Below are positions 1-4,777 of a stretch of DNA of 5,628 nucleotides, piece after piece. The notes beneath the pieces were generated by a model, which was given only the letters and a program-made list of their open reading frames with translations, did no database searches and was not told where the DNA came from. The DNA is from an uncultured beta proteobacterium (lineage in GTDB: Bacteria > Pseudomonadota > Gammaproteobacteria > Burkholderiales > Burkholderiaceae_C), in NCBI GenBank assembly GCA_903840825.1, contig CAIMHL010000542.1:1-5628 (forward strand), given 5' to 3'. Numbering within the stretch: position 1 is the first letter of the stretch; each line of letters begins with the position of its first letter. The position numbers and the translations under genes were made by a program.

Positions 1-30
1 CTGGAGTTCAGACGTGTTCTATTCCGATCT
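1..30 (+). other. Residual Illumina TruSeq adapter, non-genomic
   Basis: The first 30 bases, ending in TTCCGATCT at position 30, match the 3' 30 bases of the Illumina TruSeq read-2 adapter except at position 18 (T instead of G) and position 21 (A instead of C). Two errors probably let it escape exact adapter trimming. The open frame of the creatininase gene reads through it without a stop, so residues encoded below position 31 are artefact. The match is seen directly; the adapter sequence is from general knowledge. Confidence 0.95.
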
Positions 31-434
31 CGCGCTACCAAGTCCATCACGCTCACCTGCCCGCCGTGCGCGTTAAACAGCACCAGCTTTTTGATGCCAG
101 CCGCCGCCACCGACTCGCCAATGTCCGTCCAAAGCCGAACAATCGTCTCCGTCTTGAGCGTGAGCGTACCGGGAAAGCGCGCGTGCTCCGGGCTGAAACC
201 GACCGCCTGCGTGGGCAAAAAGAGCACCGTCACATCGCTGGCTAGGTGCGGCAAAGCCGCCGCCACAACGCCATCTACCAGCACCGTGTCCACACTGAGC
301 GGCAAGTGCGGCCCATGCTGCTCGGTAGCCGCCACGAGCAACACGGCAATCGTGCGCGCTGCCTCGCCACTGGCCAAGAGGCGGGCAAAGTCTTGCGTGG
401 TGAGGTCAGCCCAGAAACGTGATTTTGTGTTCAT
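31..434 (-). CDS. Creatininase-family amidohydrolase, N-terminal part (truncated)
   Basis: The reading frame starts at an ATG at 434-432 and stays open to the contig edge, giving 134 genomic codons. The family has about 250 residues, so roughly half is present. Family members are metal-dependent amidohydrolases (creatinine to creatine, or related cyclic-amide and formamide substrates). Metal-site motifs are visible: E38 and H40 in TEQHGPHLPL, D49 in SVDT, and H123 in NAHGGQ; by analogy with Pseudomonas creatininase these match Glu34, His36, Asp45 and His120. GFSPEH followed by FPGT (residues 79-90) is also typical. The last metal ligand, expected just downstream of or near NAHGG, and the C-terminal half are missing. 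No signal peptide is visible, so it is likely cytoplasmic. No Shine-Dalgarno precedes the ATG; the leader reads ATAGACCCC. It lies divergent from the ABM gene. The substrate cannot be told: many family members are not true creatininases. Confidence 0.88.
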
Positions 435-473
435 GGGGTCTATCTTAAAGGGGTGGGTTTGGGCCGGATCAAA

Positions 474-505
474 GTCATGTATCGCCGCGCTTCGCTCGCG
501 ATGAC
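474..505. repeat. Imperfect dyad, likely interspersed repeat
   Basis: On the minus strand it begins GTCATCGCGAGCGAAGCG and ends CGATACATGAC. GTCA and TCGC at 474-485 pair with GCGATGAC at 498-505 around a 4-base bulge, and a smaller CGC/GCG stem lies inside. The core resembles the GTCATTGCGAGCG-nAGCG-nnGCAATCC repeat found scattered between genes in many bacterial genomes (from memory, not searched). It is non-coding; an overlapping open frame here has no recognisable protein. Its function is unknown. Confidence 0.45.
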
Positions 506-553
506 GGATTTGAGGCTTGGGCTGGGTTTGAGGATCGAGCCGAGGTCAGGCTT

Positions 554-629
554 GGGGGTCGGATCCCAATTCAGAACAGCCTTATTTCCGGCAAGGCACA
601 ACCAAGAACGAAATTGGGCTCTGACCCCC
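554..629. repeat. Imperfect inverted repeat, REP/RAYT-like element
   Basis: The left arm at 554-571 (GGGGGTCGGATCCCAATT) and the reverse complement of the right arm at 612-629 (GGGGGTCAGAGCCCAATT) agree at 16 of 18 positions. The arms enclose 40 bases holding a smaller 5-bp hairpin (GCCTT at 579-583 with AAGGC at 593-597). Arms starting GGGGTCAGAGCCCAATT are, as I recall, common beside REP-associated tyrosine transposase (RAYT, IS200-like) genes in beta- and gammaproteobacteria. No transposase gene is present, so this would be a non-autonomous or remnant copy. The sequence structure is certain; the family assignment is inference. Confidence 0.55.
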
Positions 630-701
630 AGGCCGCTCTTACCGGCGAGCGCGGAGTCGGTAAAGTACGCACATCACAGAAAAATATCACCACCACCCAC
701 C

Positions 702-706
702 AAGGA
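702..706 (+). promoter_or_regulatory. Shine-Dalgarno of the ABM gene
   Basis: AAGGA lies 6 bases before the ATG at 713. It fixes the start of the ABM protein there and argues against the longer open frame that begins about 100 bases upstream inside the inverted repeat. Confidence 0.8.
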
Positions 707-712
707 CTCCCC

Positions 713-1027
713 ATGTTTGTCACAGTTTTCCGCAACCGTTTAAACCCCGATGTGCAAGATGACTACGGCGCTTTGGCGGCCCGCATGAGCGAGTTGGCAC
801 AAGCAATGCCCGGCTATGTTTCGCACAAAGGTTTTGTAGCCGCCGATGGCGAGCGGGTGACGATTGTGGAGTTTGACTCTGAAGAGGGCTTGCGCGCCTG
901 GGCCACGCACCCGGAGCATGTGGCGGCCAAGCAGCAGGGGCGGGCCTCGCTTTATTCTGAATACAAAATTCAGGTGTGCCAGGTTCTGCGCGAAAGTGCA
1001 TTTCCGGCCAAAGCTATTGCAACCTAG
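713..1027 (+). CDS. Antibiotic biosynthesis monooxygenase (ABM) family protein
   Basis: A 104-residue protein beginning MFVTVFRNRL and ending at TAG (1025-1027). It has the pattern of the small ABM-fold proteins: a first strand (residues 1-9), a helix with the MPGY turn at residues 32-35, then KGFVAADGERVTIVEF (residues 39-54), a Trp-containing helix with HPEH (residues 66-69), and the closing strand YKIQVCQV (residues 84-91). The family is a dimeric ferredoxin-like fold covering cofactor-free quinol monooxygenases, haem-degrading enzymes and many proteins of unknown role. Nothing here names the substrate, so the monooxygenase label is a family name rather than a shown activity. It is likely cytoplasmic. 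The length is normal and the start is set by a good AAGGA site. It stands alone, divergent from the creatininase gene and convergent with the HipA-like gene, with 15 bases between the two stops. Confidence 0.88.
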   Translation: MFVTVFRNRLNPDVQDDYGALAARMSELAQAMPGYVSHKGFVAADGERVTIVEFDSEEGLRAWATHPEHVAAKQQGRASLYSEYKIQVCQVLRESAFPAKAIAT

Positions 1028-1031
1028 CTTT
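1010..1031. terminator. Weak stem-loop between convergent genes
   Basis: AAAGCTA at 1010-1016 pairs perfectly with TAGCTTT at 1025-1031 around an 8-base loop, and it overlaps the ABM stop codon. The 7-bp stem has only two G-C pairs and only a short T run follows, so it is at best a weak two-way terminator. Its place between two convergent genes 15 bases apart is the main support. Confidence 0.25.
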
Positions 1032-1042
1032 ATGCACGGCGT

Positions 1043-2422
1043 TCAAGCCATCCCCCGCACCCGTTCCAACTCAATCAGGTTAGCCCGCAAAACTTGCGTA
1101 AACGCGGGGCTGATGCGGGCATCGGTGCTGGCGCTTTGCCAGAAGGCTTGGGCGGCGGTGCAGGCTTGCAGCCAGGTGTCTCGGGCCTGCGGAGGCGGGA
1201 GGGCGGGCTGATAGCGCGGGGCGGGCACCTCGCCGCCGGCAAGCGGCGCGTAAAGCATGGGCAACATGTCGTACACCGGGGCCACGGTCATGGGGTGGCC
1301 GGGTACAAAGCTGAGGTTGCCTTTGTGCATGTCGGTGTTGCCAATGAGTTGGCCAAATTGCCAGATGAGGCGGATGGTTTGCACGGTCTCGGCGCTGACC
1401 CAGCCTTGGGCACGCATCAGTTCGGCCAACACGCCCCAGTCGGTGCTTGATTTCCCCAGCAAGGCGGCGTCTAGCGTTTCCAGGCTGCACAAGGGGCTGC
1501 GGCCAAAATCGCCGTGCCGGTCAAAGCGCTCGACTTCAAGCAGGGTTCTGCCGCCTGCGCTTAATAAACGGCTGCGGGCGCTGGCCACGCCTAGGCTTGT
1601 TTGCAGGGTTTGCAGCGCCAGGTGTTCGCAGACCAATAAATCGGCCCAGCGTTGCACGGCGCCCGAGGCCTCTGCCCCTGAAAATTTGACGATCACATGG
1701 GGCGTCAGGCTGCCTGCCAAGGCCCGCAGAGCGGTAAATTTGGGAAACTCGCCCGCTGCGCTAGAGCCCACGGCGCCCAGCGCACTGGCTTGGTCGGCCT
1801 TTTGCGCGTAGGCCTGCTCGGTTTGCGCCTCTGAGATGATGGCCAATGGCTCGGCTTTGGCTTGCAGCCAGCGCTGCAAGGCCACGTCGCCCAAAATTAA
1901 ATTTCCCGTGGTGTCGCTGCCGCGCTGCGTCAAGAGATGGAGCACGTCGTCGTCATGCCACTCAGTGGGGTTGGGGGAGACGCCCAAATCTGGCGCCCAA
2001 TGGCGGGCAAAGTTGCGGCCCAAAAAACCTTGCGGGCGCATGTCTTGCAGCACATACGGCAAGCCGGGCCAAACGCCCTCGGCAAACTCGGCCTCCACTG
2101 GCCAGCCCAGGGCGGCCACATCCAGCACGGTGCCCTCGGGGGCGGTGAGATTGAGGGTGCCCTGCGTGCTGACCTGCCCTTCGGGGTTGACCGCATAAAG
2201 AGGGAAGTTGCCCGGCAAACCCCGAAGCAGGCGCTGCCCAAAATAGCGGCGGCGCGGCCCAGCCCCGATGGGCAAAACAGCATCGCCTGCTGCCCCCAGC
2301 AGCCGGCTCAGGGTGGGCTGGCTGATCTGCAGCCACTCGGCCAACTGAGATGCCTTGGCCCCTGGGTGCTGGCGCAGCAGCATGAGAAGCTGGTCGGGCG
2401 AATTTTGGTTTTTCGGTCTCAT
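1043..2422 (-). CDS. yjjJ: HipA-like serine/threonine kinase, YjjJ type, with fused HTH
   Basis: A 459-residue protein from ATG (2422-2420) to TGA (1045-1043), close to the length of E. coli YjjJ (also called HipH). Residues about 10-55 form a helix-turn-helix (ISQPTLSRLLGAAGD at 33-47), so the DNA-binding part supplied by HipB in classical modules is fused here. The rest is HipA-like: a Ser-rich loop GSSAAGEFPKF (219-229), equivalent to the loop bearing the autophosphorylated Ser150 of HipA; the ATP lysine K246 in VIVKFSG; VERFDRHG (297-304); the catalytic segment GNTDMHKGN with D364 and N369; and the metal-binding D385 in PVYDML. All key kinase residues are intact, so it is probably active. 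HipA phosphorylates glutamyl-tRNA synthetase; the target of YjjJ-type proteins is not something I can state. No antitoxin gene adjoins it. No Shine-Dalgarno is seen; a 12-bp tandem repeat abuts the ATG. Met14 is a possible alternative start. It is convergent with the ABM gene. Confidence 0.9.
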   Translation of the reverse strand: MRPKNQNSPDQLLMLLRQHPGAKASQLAEWLQISQPTLSRLLGAAGDAVLPIGAGPRRRYFGQRLLRGLPGNFPLYAVNPEGQVSTQGTLNLTAPEGTVLDVAALGWPVEAEFAEGVWPGLPYVLQDMRPQGFLGRNFARHWAPDLGVSPNPTEWHDDDVLHLLTQRGSDTTGNLILGDVALQRWLQAKAEPLAIISEAQTEQAYAQKADQASALGAVGSSAAGEFPKFTALRALAGSLTPHVIVKFSGAEASGAVQRWADLLVCEHLALQTLQTSLGVASARSRLLSAGGRTLLEVERFDRHGDFGRSPLCSLETLDAALLGKSSTDWGVLAELMRAQGWVSAETVQTIRLIWQFGQLIGNTDMHKGNLSFVPGHPMTVAPVYDMLPMLYAPLAGGEVPAPRYQPALPPPQARDTWLQACTAAQAFWQSASTDARISPAFTQVLRANLIELERVRGMA

Positions 2423-2445
2423 TATGAATAGATTTATGAATAGAT
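2422..2445 (-). repeat. Two perfect 12-bp tandem repeats at the yjjJ start
   Basis: On the minus strand ATCTATTCATAA occurs twice in direct succession, and the second copy runs into the start codon (its final A is the A of ATG). The pair occupies the place where a ribosome binding site would normally lie. It may be an operator for the HTH domain of the kinase, giving autoregulation, or a slippage duplication. The repeat is certain; the role is inference. Confidence 0.6.
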
Positions 2446-2452
2446 ATTTCAG

Positions 2453-2481
2453 AGTCTAATCGCACTAGTTACCAATGGCAA
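2453..2481 (-). promoter_or_regulatory. Candidate promoter of the yjjJ-type gene
   Basis: On the minus strand TTGCCA (2481-2476) is followed after 17 bases by TAGACT (2458-2453), a fair sigma-70 pair (5 of 6 and 4 of 6 consensus bases). The start of transcription would fall near the outer edge of the 12-bp tandem repeats, leaving a very short leader. The -35 box sits inside a small dyad, GTTGCCATTGGTAAC (2482-2468), a 6-bp stem with one G-T pair that could itself be a binding site. This is prediction by eye only. Confidence 0.4.
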
Positions 2482-2536
2482 CAGGCTAAGCCACCCTTTT
2501 AAATCAAACCATAATGAATGGATTAATGGATACTAA

Positions 2537-2875
2537 TCAAGCCTTCTTCAAAAACTCCGCCTTGAGCATAAAACTGCCGCCGTCCATCTTGCAGTCCACC
2601 TCGTGGTCGCCATCGACCAGGCTGATGCTTTTGACTTTGGTGCCTTTTTTGAGCACGGTTGACGAGCCTTTGACCTTGAGGTCTTTGATCAAAATGACGG
2701 CGTCACCATCGACCAGCACGTTGCCGTTGGCGTCTTTAATGACTTTGCTGCCCTCGTCTGCTTCGGTAGCGGCGGTGGCCGGCCACTCAAAAGTGCAGTC
2801 GGGGCAGATGTAGTTGTCGCCGTCAAGGTAGGTGTTTTCCAGTGTGCACTGGGGGCAGGAAGGTAAATTTTGCAT
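2537..2875 (-). CDS. yjdM: YjdM/PhnA-family zinc-ribbon protein
   Basis: A 112-residue protein starting MQNLPSCPQC and ending at TGA. An N-terminal zinc ribbon uses C7, C10, C24 and C27 (CPQC and CPDC). The C-terminal domain, residues about 45-112, has the hallmark stretches VIKDANGNVL, IKDLKVKGSS and GDHEVDCK found in E. coli YjdM, which is of nearly equal length. YjdM was first named PhnA and linked to alkylphosphonate use by name only; it is not the phosphonoacetate hydrolase, and its cellular role is not established. It is likely a soluble cytoplasmic protein. The ATG at 2875 is chosen because homology starts there. A longer frame from a TTG at 2914 adds 13 residues that do not look like the family. 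No good Shine-Dalgarno is visible before the ATG. Gaps of about 105 and 114 bases separate it from its same-strand neighbours, so an operon is not evident. Confidence 0.92.
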   Translation of the reverse strand: MQNLPSCPQCTLENTYLDGDNYICPDCTFEWPATAATEADEGSKVIKDANGNVLVDGDAVILIKDLKVKGSSTVLKKGTKVKSISLVDGDHEVDCKMDGGSFMLKAEFLKKA

Positions 2876-2922
2876 AAAGATATTTTCGACTATCCAGCGC
2901 ACTGATTTCCCCAAGTCACTGC

Positions 2923-2960
2923 AAGCGTAGCGCGACGTGATAGTTTGACGCGCTACGCTT
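2923..2960. repeat. Perfect 12-bp inverted repeat (hairpin), possible terminator
   Basis: AAGCGTAGCGCG at 2923-2934 and CGCGCTACGCTT at 2949-2960 are exact reverse complements around a 14-base loop. The stem is strong (8 of 12 pairs are G-C), but no clear T tract follows on either strand: TTTCAATT on the plus side, TTGCAGTG on the minus side. It lies 20 bases past the stop of the radical SAM gene and 47 bases upstream of the yjdM start, so it could end the former transcript or stabilise its 3' end. Alternatively it is a REP-like interspersed element. Confidence 0.6.
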
Positions 2961-2980
2961 TCAATTACGGGGGATACGGC

Positions 2981-4591
2981 TTAAGCGGGTTGGTGCCGTT
3001 CTTGGCGCTGCGCCAAGGTTTTAGGGGATTGCTCGGGGGCTTGCTGCTTGGGCAGCAGGCCTTTGAGTGACTGCGGGTTGGCGCGGGCGCCGCTGGCGAT
3101 GTAGTCGCCCAGCAAGGCTGCTTGCACGGTGGCTTGAGGCAGGCCGCGAACGTTCTGAAGGTAGTCAAACAAGGCATCAACCAAGATTTCAGGCGTGAGG
3201 CCGCTGGTTTTTTGCTGAGTGAGCCAGAGCCAATCGGCAAAATCCAGAAACGCATTGAAGGGCGAGGCCACGCCCTCCTCCAGCAAGATCAAATAGGTTT
3301 GCTTGAAGCGCCCCGAGTTGGCGACCAAATCCCAATAGCGGGCAAAGCGGGTGAAGCGTTGCAGGGTGGGCGCATCAATGGCGTGGGTTTGTAGCACGGT
3401 GTAGGGCGGGTGGGCCTCGTACACCATGCCGTATTCCTCGGTGTGGCGAGCAATAGGCGTGCCGCGCAGGCGTTTCAAAATACCCAGCTGAATCTCGTGC
3501 GGGCGCAGGGCGTAAAGCTGGTCAAAGCCCTTGGCAAAGCTCTCCAGCGTTTCACCGGGCAGGCCAAAAATGAGGTCGGTGTGCAGGTGGGCGTTCGATT
3601 CATTGACCAGCCAATGCAGGTTGGCACTGGTTTTTTCATTGTCTTGCTTGCGCGAGATTCGTTGCTGCACGTCCACGTTAAAGCTTTGAATGCCCACCTC
3701 AAACTGCAGCACGCCGGGGGGGAAGCGGGCAATCATGGCTTTTAAGCGGTCAGGCAGCTGGTCGGGGATGACCTCAAAGTGAACAAACAGAGCACCCGCG
3801 GGGTCAGCATCTCCCACATCGCCGGGCGGGGGTAAGCGGTCCAGAAAAAACTGCAGTATTTGAATGGAGGCGTCGATTTTGAGGTTGAAGGTGCGGTCGA
3901 CAAACTTGAAGTTGCGGGCACCGCGCAGGTACAAGCCCTGCATCTCGGCCAAAAATTTATCCAAGTCAAAGGCCCAGGCGGTTTTGTCTAAAGAGCTCAG
4001 GCAAAACTCGCACTTAAAGGGGCAACCACGCGAGGCCTCCACGTAGAGCAGGCGGTGCGCCAGGTCGGTGTCGGTGTACTCGGCGTAAGGCAAGGTGAGG
4101 GTGTCGAGCGGCGGTTGCTCACCGGCAATGACTTTCATCAAAGGCTTGGGGCCGTTTAAAAGCGCGCGGCACAGCTTGGCAAAGCTGACATCGCCCCAGC
4201 CGGTGATCACAAAGTCGGCTAGGCGCACGATGTCTTGCTCGTCCACCTCGTGGCTGACCTCGGGACCGCCCAAAATAACCTTGATGTCGGGCCGCGTGGC
4301 TTCGAGCAGGCGCAGCACCTCGCAGGTTTGGGTGACATTCCAGATGTACACGCCAAAGCCGATGATTTGCACCACGCCGGGCGCTGGCGCCCCGAGCGCG
4401 GCCAGCAATTCATCCACCACCTCTTGCGGTTTGCGCGCAATGGTGAACTCGCGCAACTGGGTGAGGGGCTTCAAATCCCCCATATTGGCCAGCAGGTAGC
4501 GCAGCCCCATGGAGGCGTGAATGTATTTGGCGTTGAGGGTGGCCAGGAGGATGGCGGGCGGGGTAGCGGCGGTGATTGAGGCTTGGGGCAT
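2981..4591 (-). CDS. B12-binding-domain radical SAM protein (DUF4080 type)
   Basis: A 536-residue protein ending at TAA. Residues about 12-145 form an N-terminal cobalamin-binding-like Rossmann domain: ILLATLNAKYIHASMGLRYL at 14-33 and VILGGPEVSHE at 105-115. The radical SAM domain spans about 180-390, with the 4Fe-4S motif CPFKCEFC (C190, C194, C197), then FVDRTFN (230-236), VGIQSFN (299-305) and TDLIFGLPGE (338-347). The remaining C-terminal region, about 390-510, fits the DUF4080 extension. Such enzymes cleave S-adenosylmethionine to a radical; cobalamin-dependent ones often methylate unreactive carbons. The DxHxxG motif that ligates cobalt through His is not seen, which is usual for this class. 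The substrate is unknown. The ATG at 4591 is preferred because the frame upstream offers only GTG (4618) or TTG (4648) and homology starts after residue 12. An AAGGA lies rather far upstream (15 bases), so the start is the least certain part. The fic gene is divergent. Confidence 0.88.
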   Translation of the reverse strand: MPQASITAATPPAILLATLNAKYIHASMGLRYLLANMGDLKPLTQLREFTIARKPQEVVDELLAALGAPAPGVVQIIGFGVYIWNVTQTCEVLRLLEATRPDIKVILGGPEVSHEVDEQDIVRLADFVITGWGDVSFAKLCRALLNGPKPLMKVIAGEQPPLDTLTLPYAEYTDTDLAHRLLYVEASRGCPFKCEFCLSSLDKTAWAFDLDKFLAEMQGLYLRGARNFKFVDRTFNLKIDASIQILQFFLDRLPPPGDVGDADPAGALFVHFEVIPDQLPDRLKAMIARFPPGVLQFEVGIQSFNVDVQQRISRKQDNEKTSANLHWLVNESNAHLHTDLIFGLPGETLESFAKGFDQLYALRPHEIQLGILKRLRGTPIARHTEEYGMVYEAHPPYTVLQTHAIDAPTLQRFTRFARYWDLVANSGRFKQTYLILLEEGVASPFNAFLDFADWLWLTQQKTSGLTPEILVDALFDYLQNVRGLPQATVQAALLGDYIASGARANPQSLKGLLPKQQAPEQSPKTLAQRQERHQPA

Positions 4592-4671
4592 GCCGGTATT
4601 ATCAATTCCTTGCGCCACCCGCGCTGGCCTCAACGCCGCAAAGGGCAATGGGTCGCTCAGCCAACCCCTAG

Positions 4672-4700
4672 TTTAAAGAACTCGGCATTAATGTTGGCAA
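4672..4700 (-). promoter_or_regulatory. Candidate promoter of the radical SAM gene
   Basis: On the minus strand TTGCCA (4700-4695) and TTTAAA (4677-4672) are 17 bases apart, a moderate sigma-70 match (5 of 6 and 4 of 6). The -35 box is in the left arm of the palindrome. Transcription would start near 4665, leaving a leader of about 75 bases to the ATG at 4591. Predicted by eye. Confidence 0.35.
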
Positions 4701-4716
4701 AAAATTTGGCAACATT
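4690..4716. promoter_or_regulatory. 27-bp near-perfect palindrome, likely operator
   Basis: The 27 bases run from AATGTTGGCAAA to TTTGGCAACATT. Counting from the outside, 11 of 12 base pairs match, with a single G-G mismatch at the eighth pair and three A bases at the centre. It lies in the 186-bp gap between the divergent radical SAM and fic genes and overlaps candidate -35 boxes on both strands, the usual arrangement for a dimeric repressor controlling two promoters. No regulator gene is in the window. The symmetry is certain; operator function is inference. Confidence 0.6.
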
Positions 4717-4733
4717 GATACTTAAACTATACA
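4706..4733 (+). promoter_or_regulatory. Candidate promoter of the fic gene
   Basis: TTGGCA (4706-4711) and TATACA (4728-4733) are 16 bases apart, each matching 5 of 6 consensus bases. The -35 box lies in the right arm of the palindrome, so a protein bound there would block it. The surrounding 100 bases (4671-4770) are only about 25 percent GC by hand count, against GC-rich genes on both sides. Confidence 0.4.
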
Positions 4734-4757
4734 AATCAATTATTTACAAATATAAAT

Positions 4758-4769
4758 ATGTTGGCAAAA
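4758..4769 (+). repeat. Second copy of the operator half-site before fic
   Basis: ATGTTGGCAAAA here is identical to positions 4691-4702 in the left arm of the palindrome, 67 bases away, and sits just before the fic start codon. It could be an auxiliary repressor half-site. Read from its ATG it also encodes a four-codon mini-frame closed by TAG (4770-4772), probably by chance. Confidence 0.4.
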
Positions 4770-4777
4770 TAGACCCC

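Noticed and set aside
639..663. Stem TTACCG/CGGTAA upstream of the ABM gene as a riboswitch
   Set aside because: It is only a 6-bp stem with a 13-base loop, with no known riboswitch core and no T tract.
614..712. N-terminal extension of the ABM gene starting at 614
   Set aside because: The added residues are read through the right arm of the inverted repeat and do not look like the family. A good AAGGA site and the conserved MFVTVF start point to 713.
453..743. Open frame of 96 codons across the divergent spacer
   Set aside because: It runs through both repeat structures and into the ABM gene in another frame, with no recognisable domain or ribosome binding site.
1937..2431. Long plus-strand open frame opposite the kinase gene
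   Set aside because: It is antisense to an intact, recognisable gene; long antisense frames are expected in GC-rich coding DNA.
2511..2532. HipB-type operator (TATCC-N8-GGATA) near the kinase gene
   Set aside because: Only one GGATA half-site (2528-2532) is present with no TATCC at the right spacing; the AATGGAT pair nearby is a short AT-rich direct repeat.
2876..2914. Longer yjdM start at TTG 2914
   Set aside because: It adds 13 residues not typical of the family; YjdM proteins start a few residues before the first CxxC, as ATG 2875 does.
4592..4648. Longer radical SAM start at TTG 4648 or GTG 4618
   Set aside because: The added residues have no family resemblance, the start codons are weak, and the ATG at 4591 lies just before the conserved region. 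GTG 4618 cannot be fully excluded.
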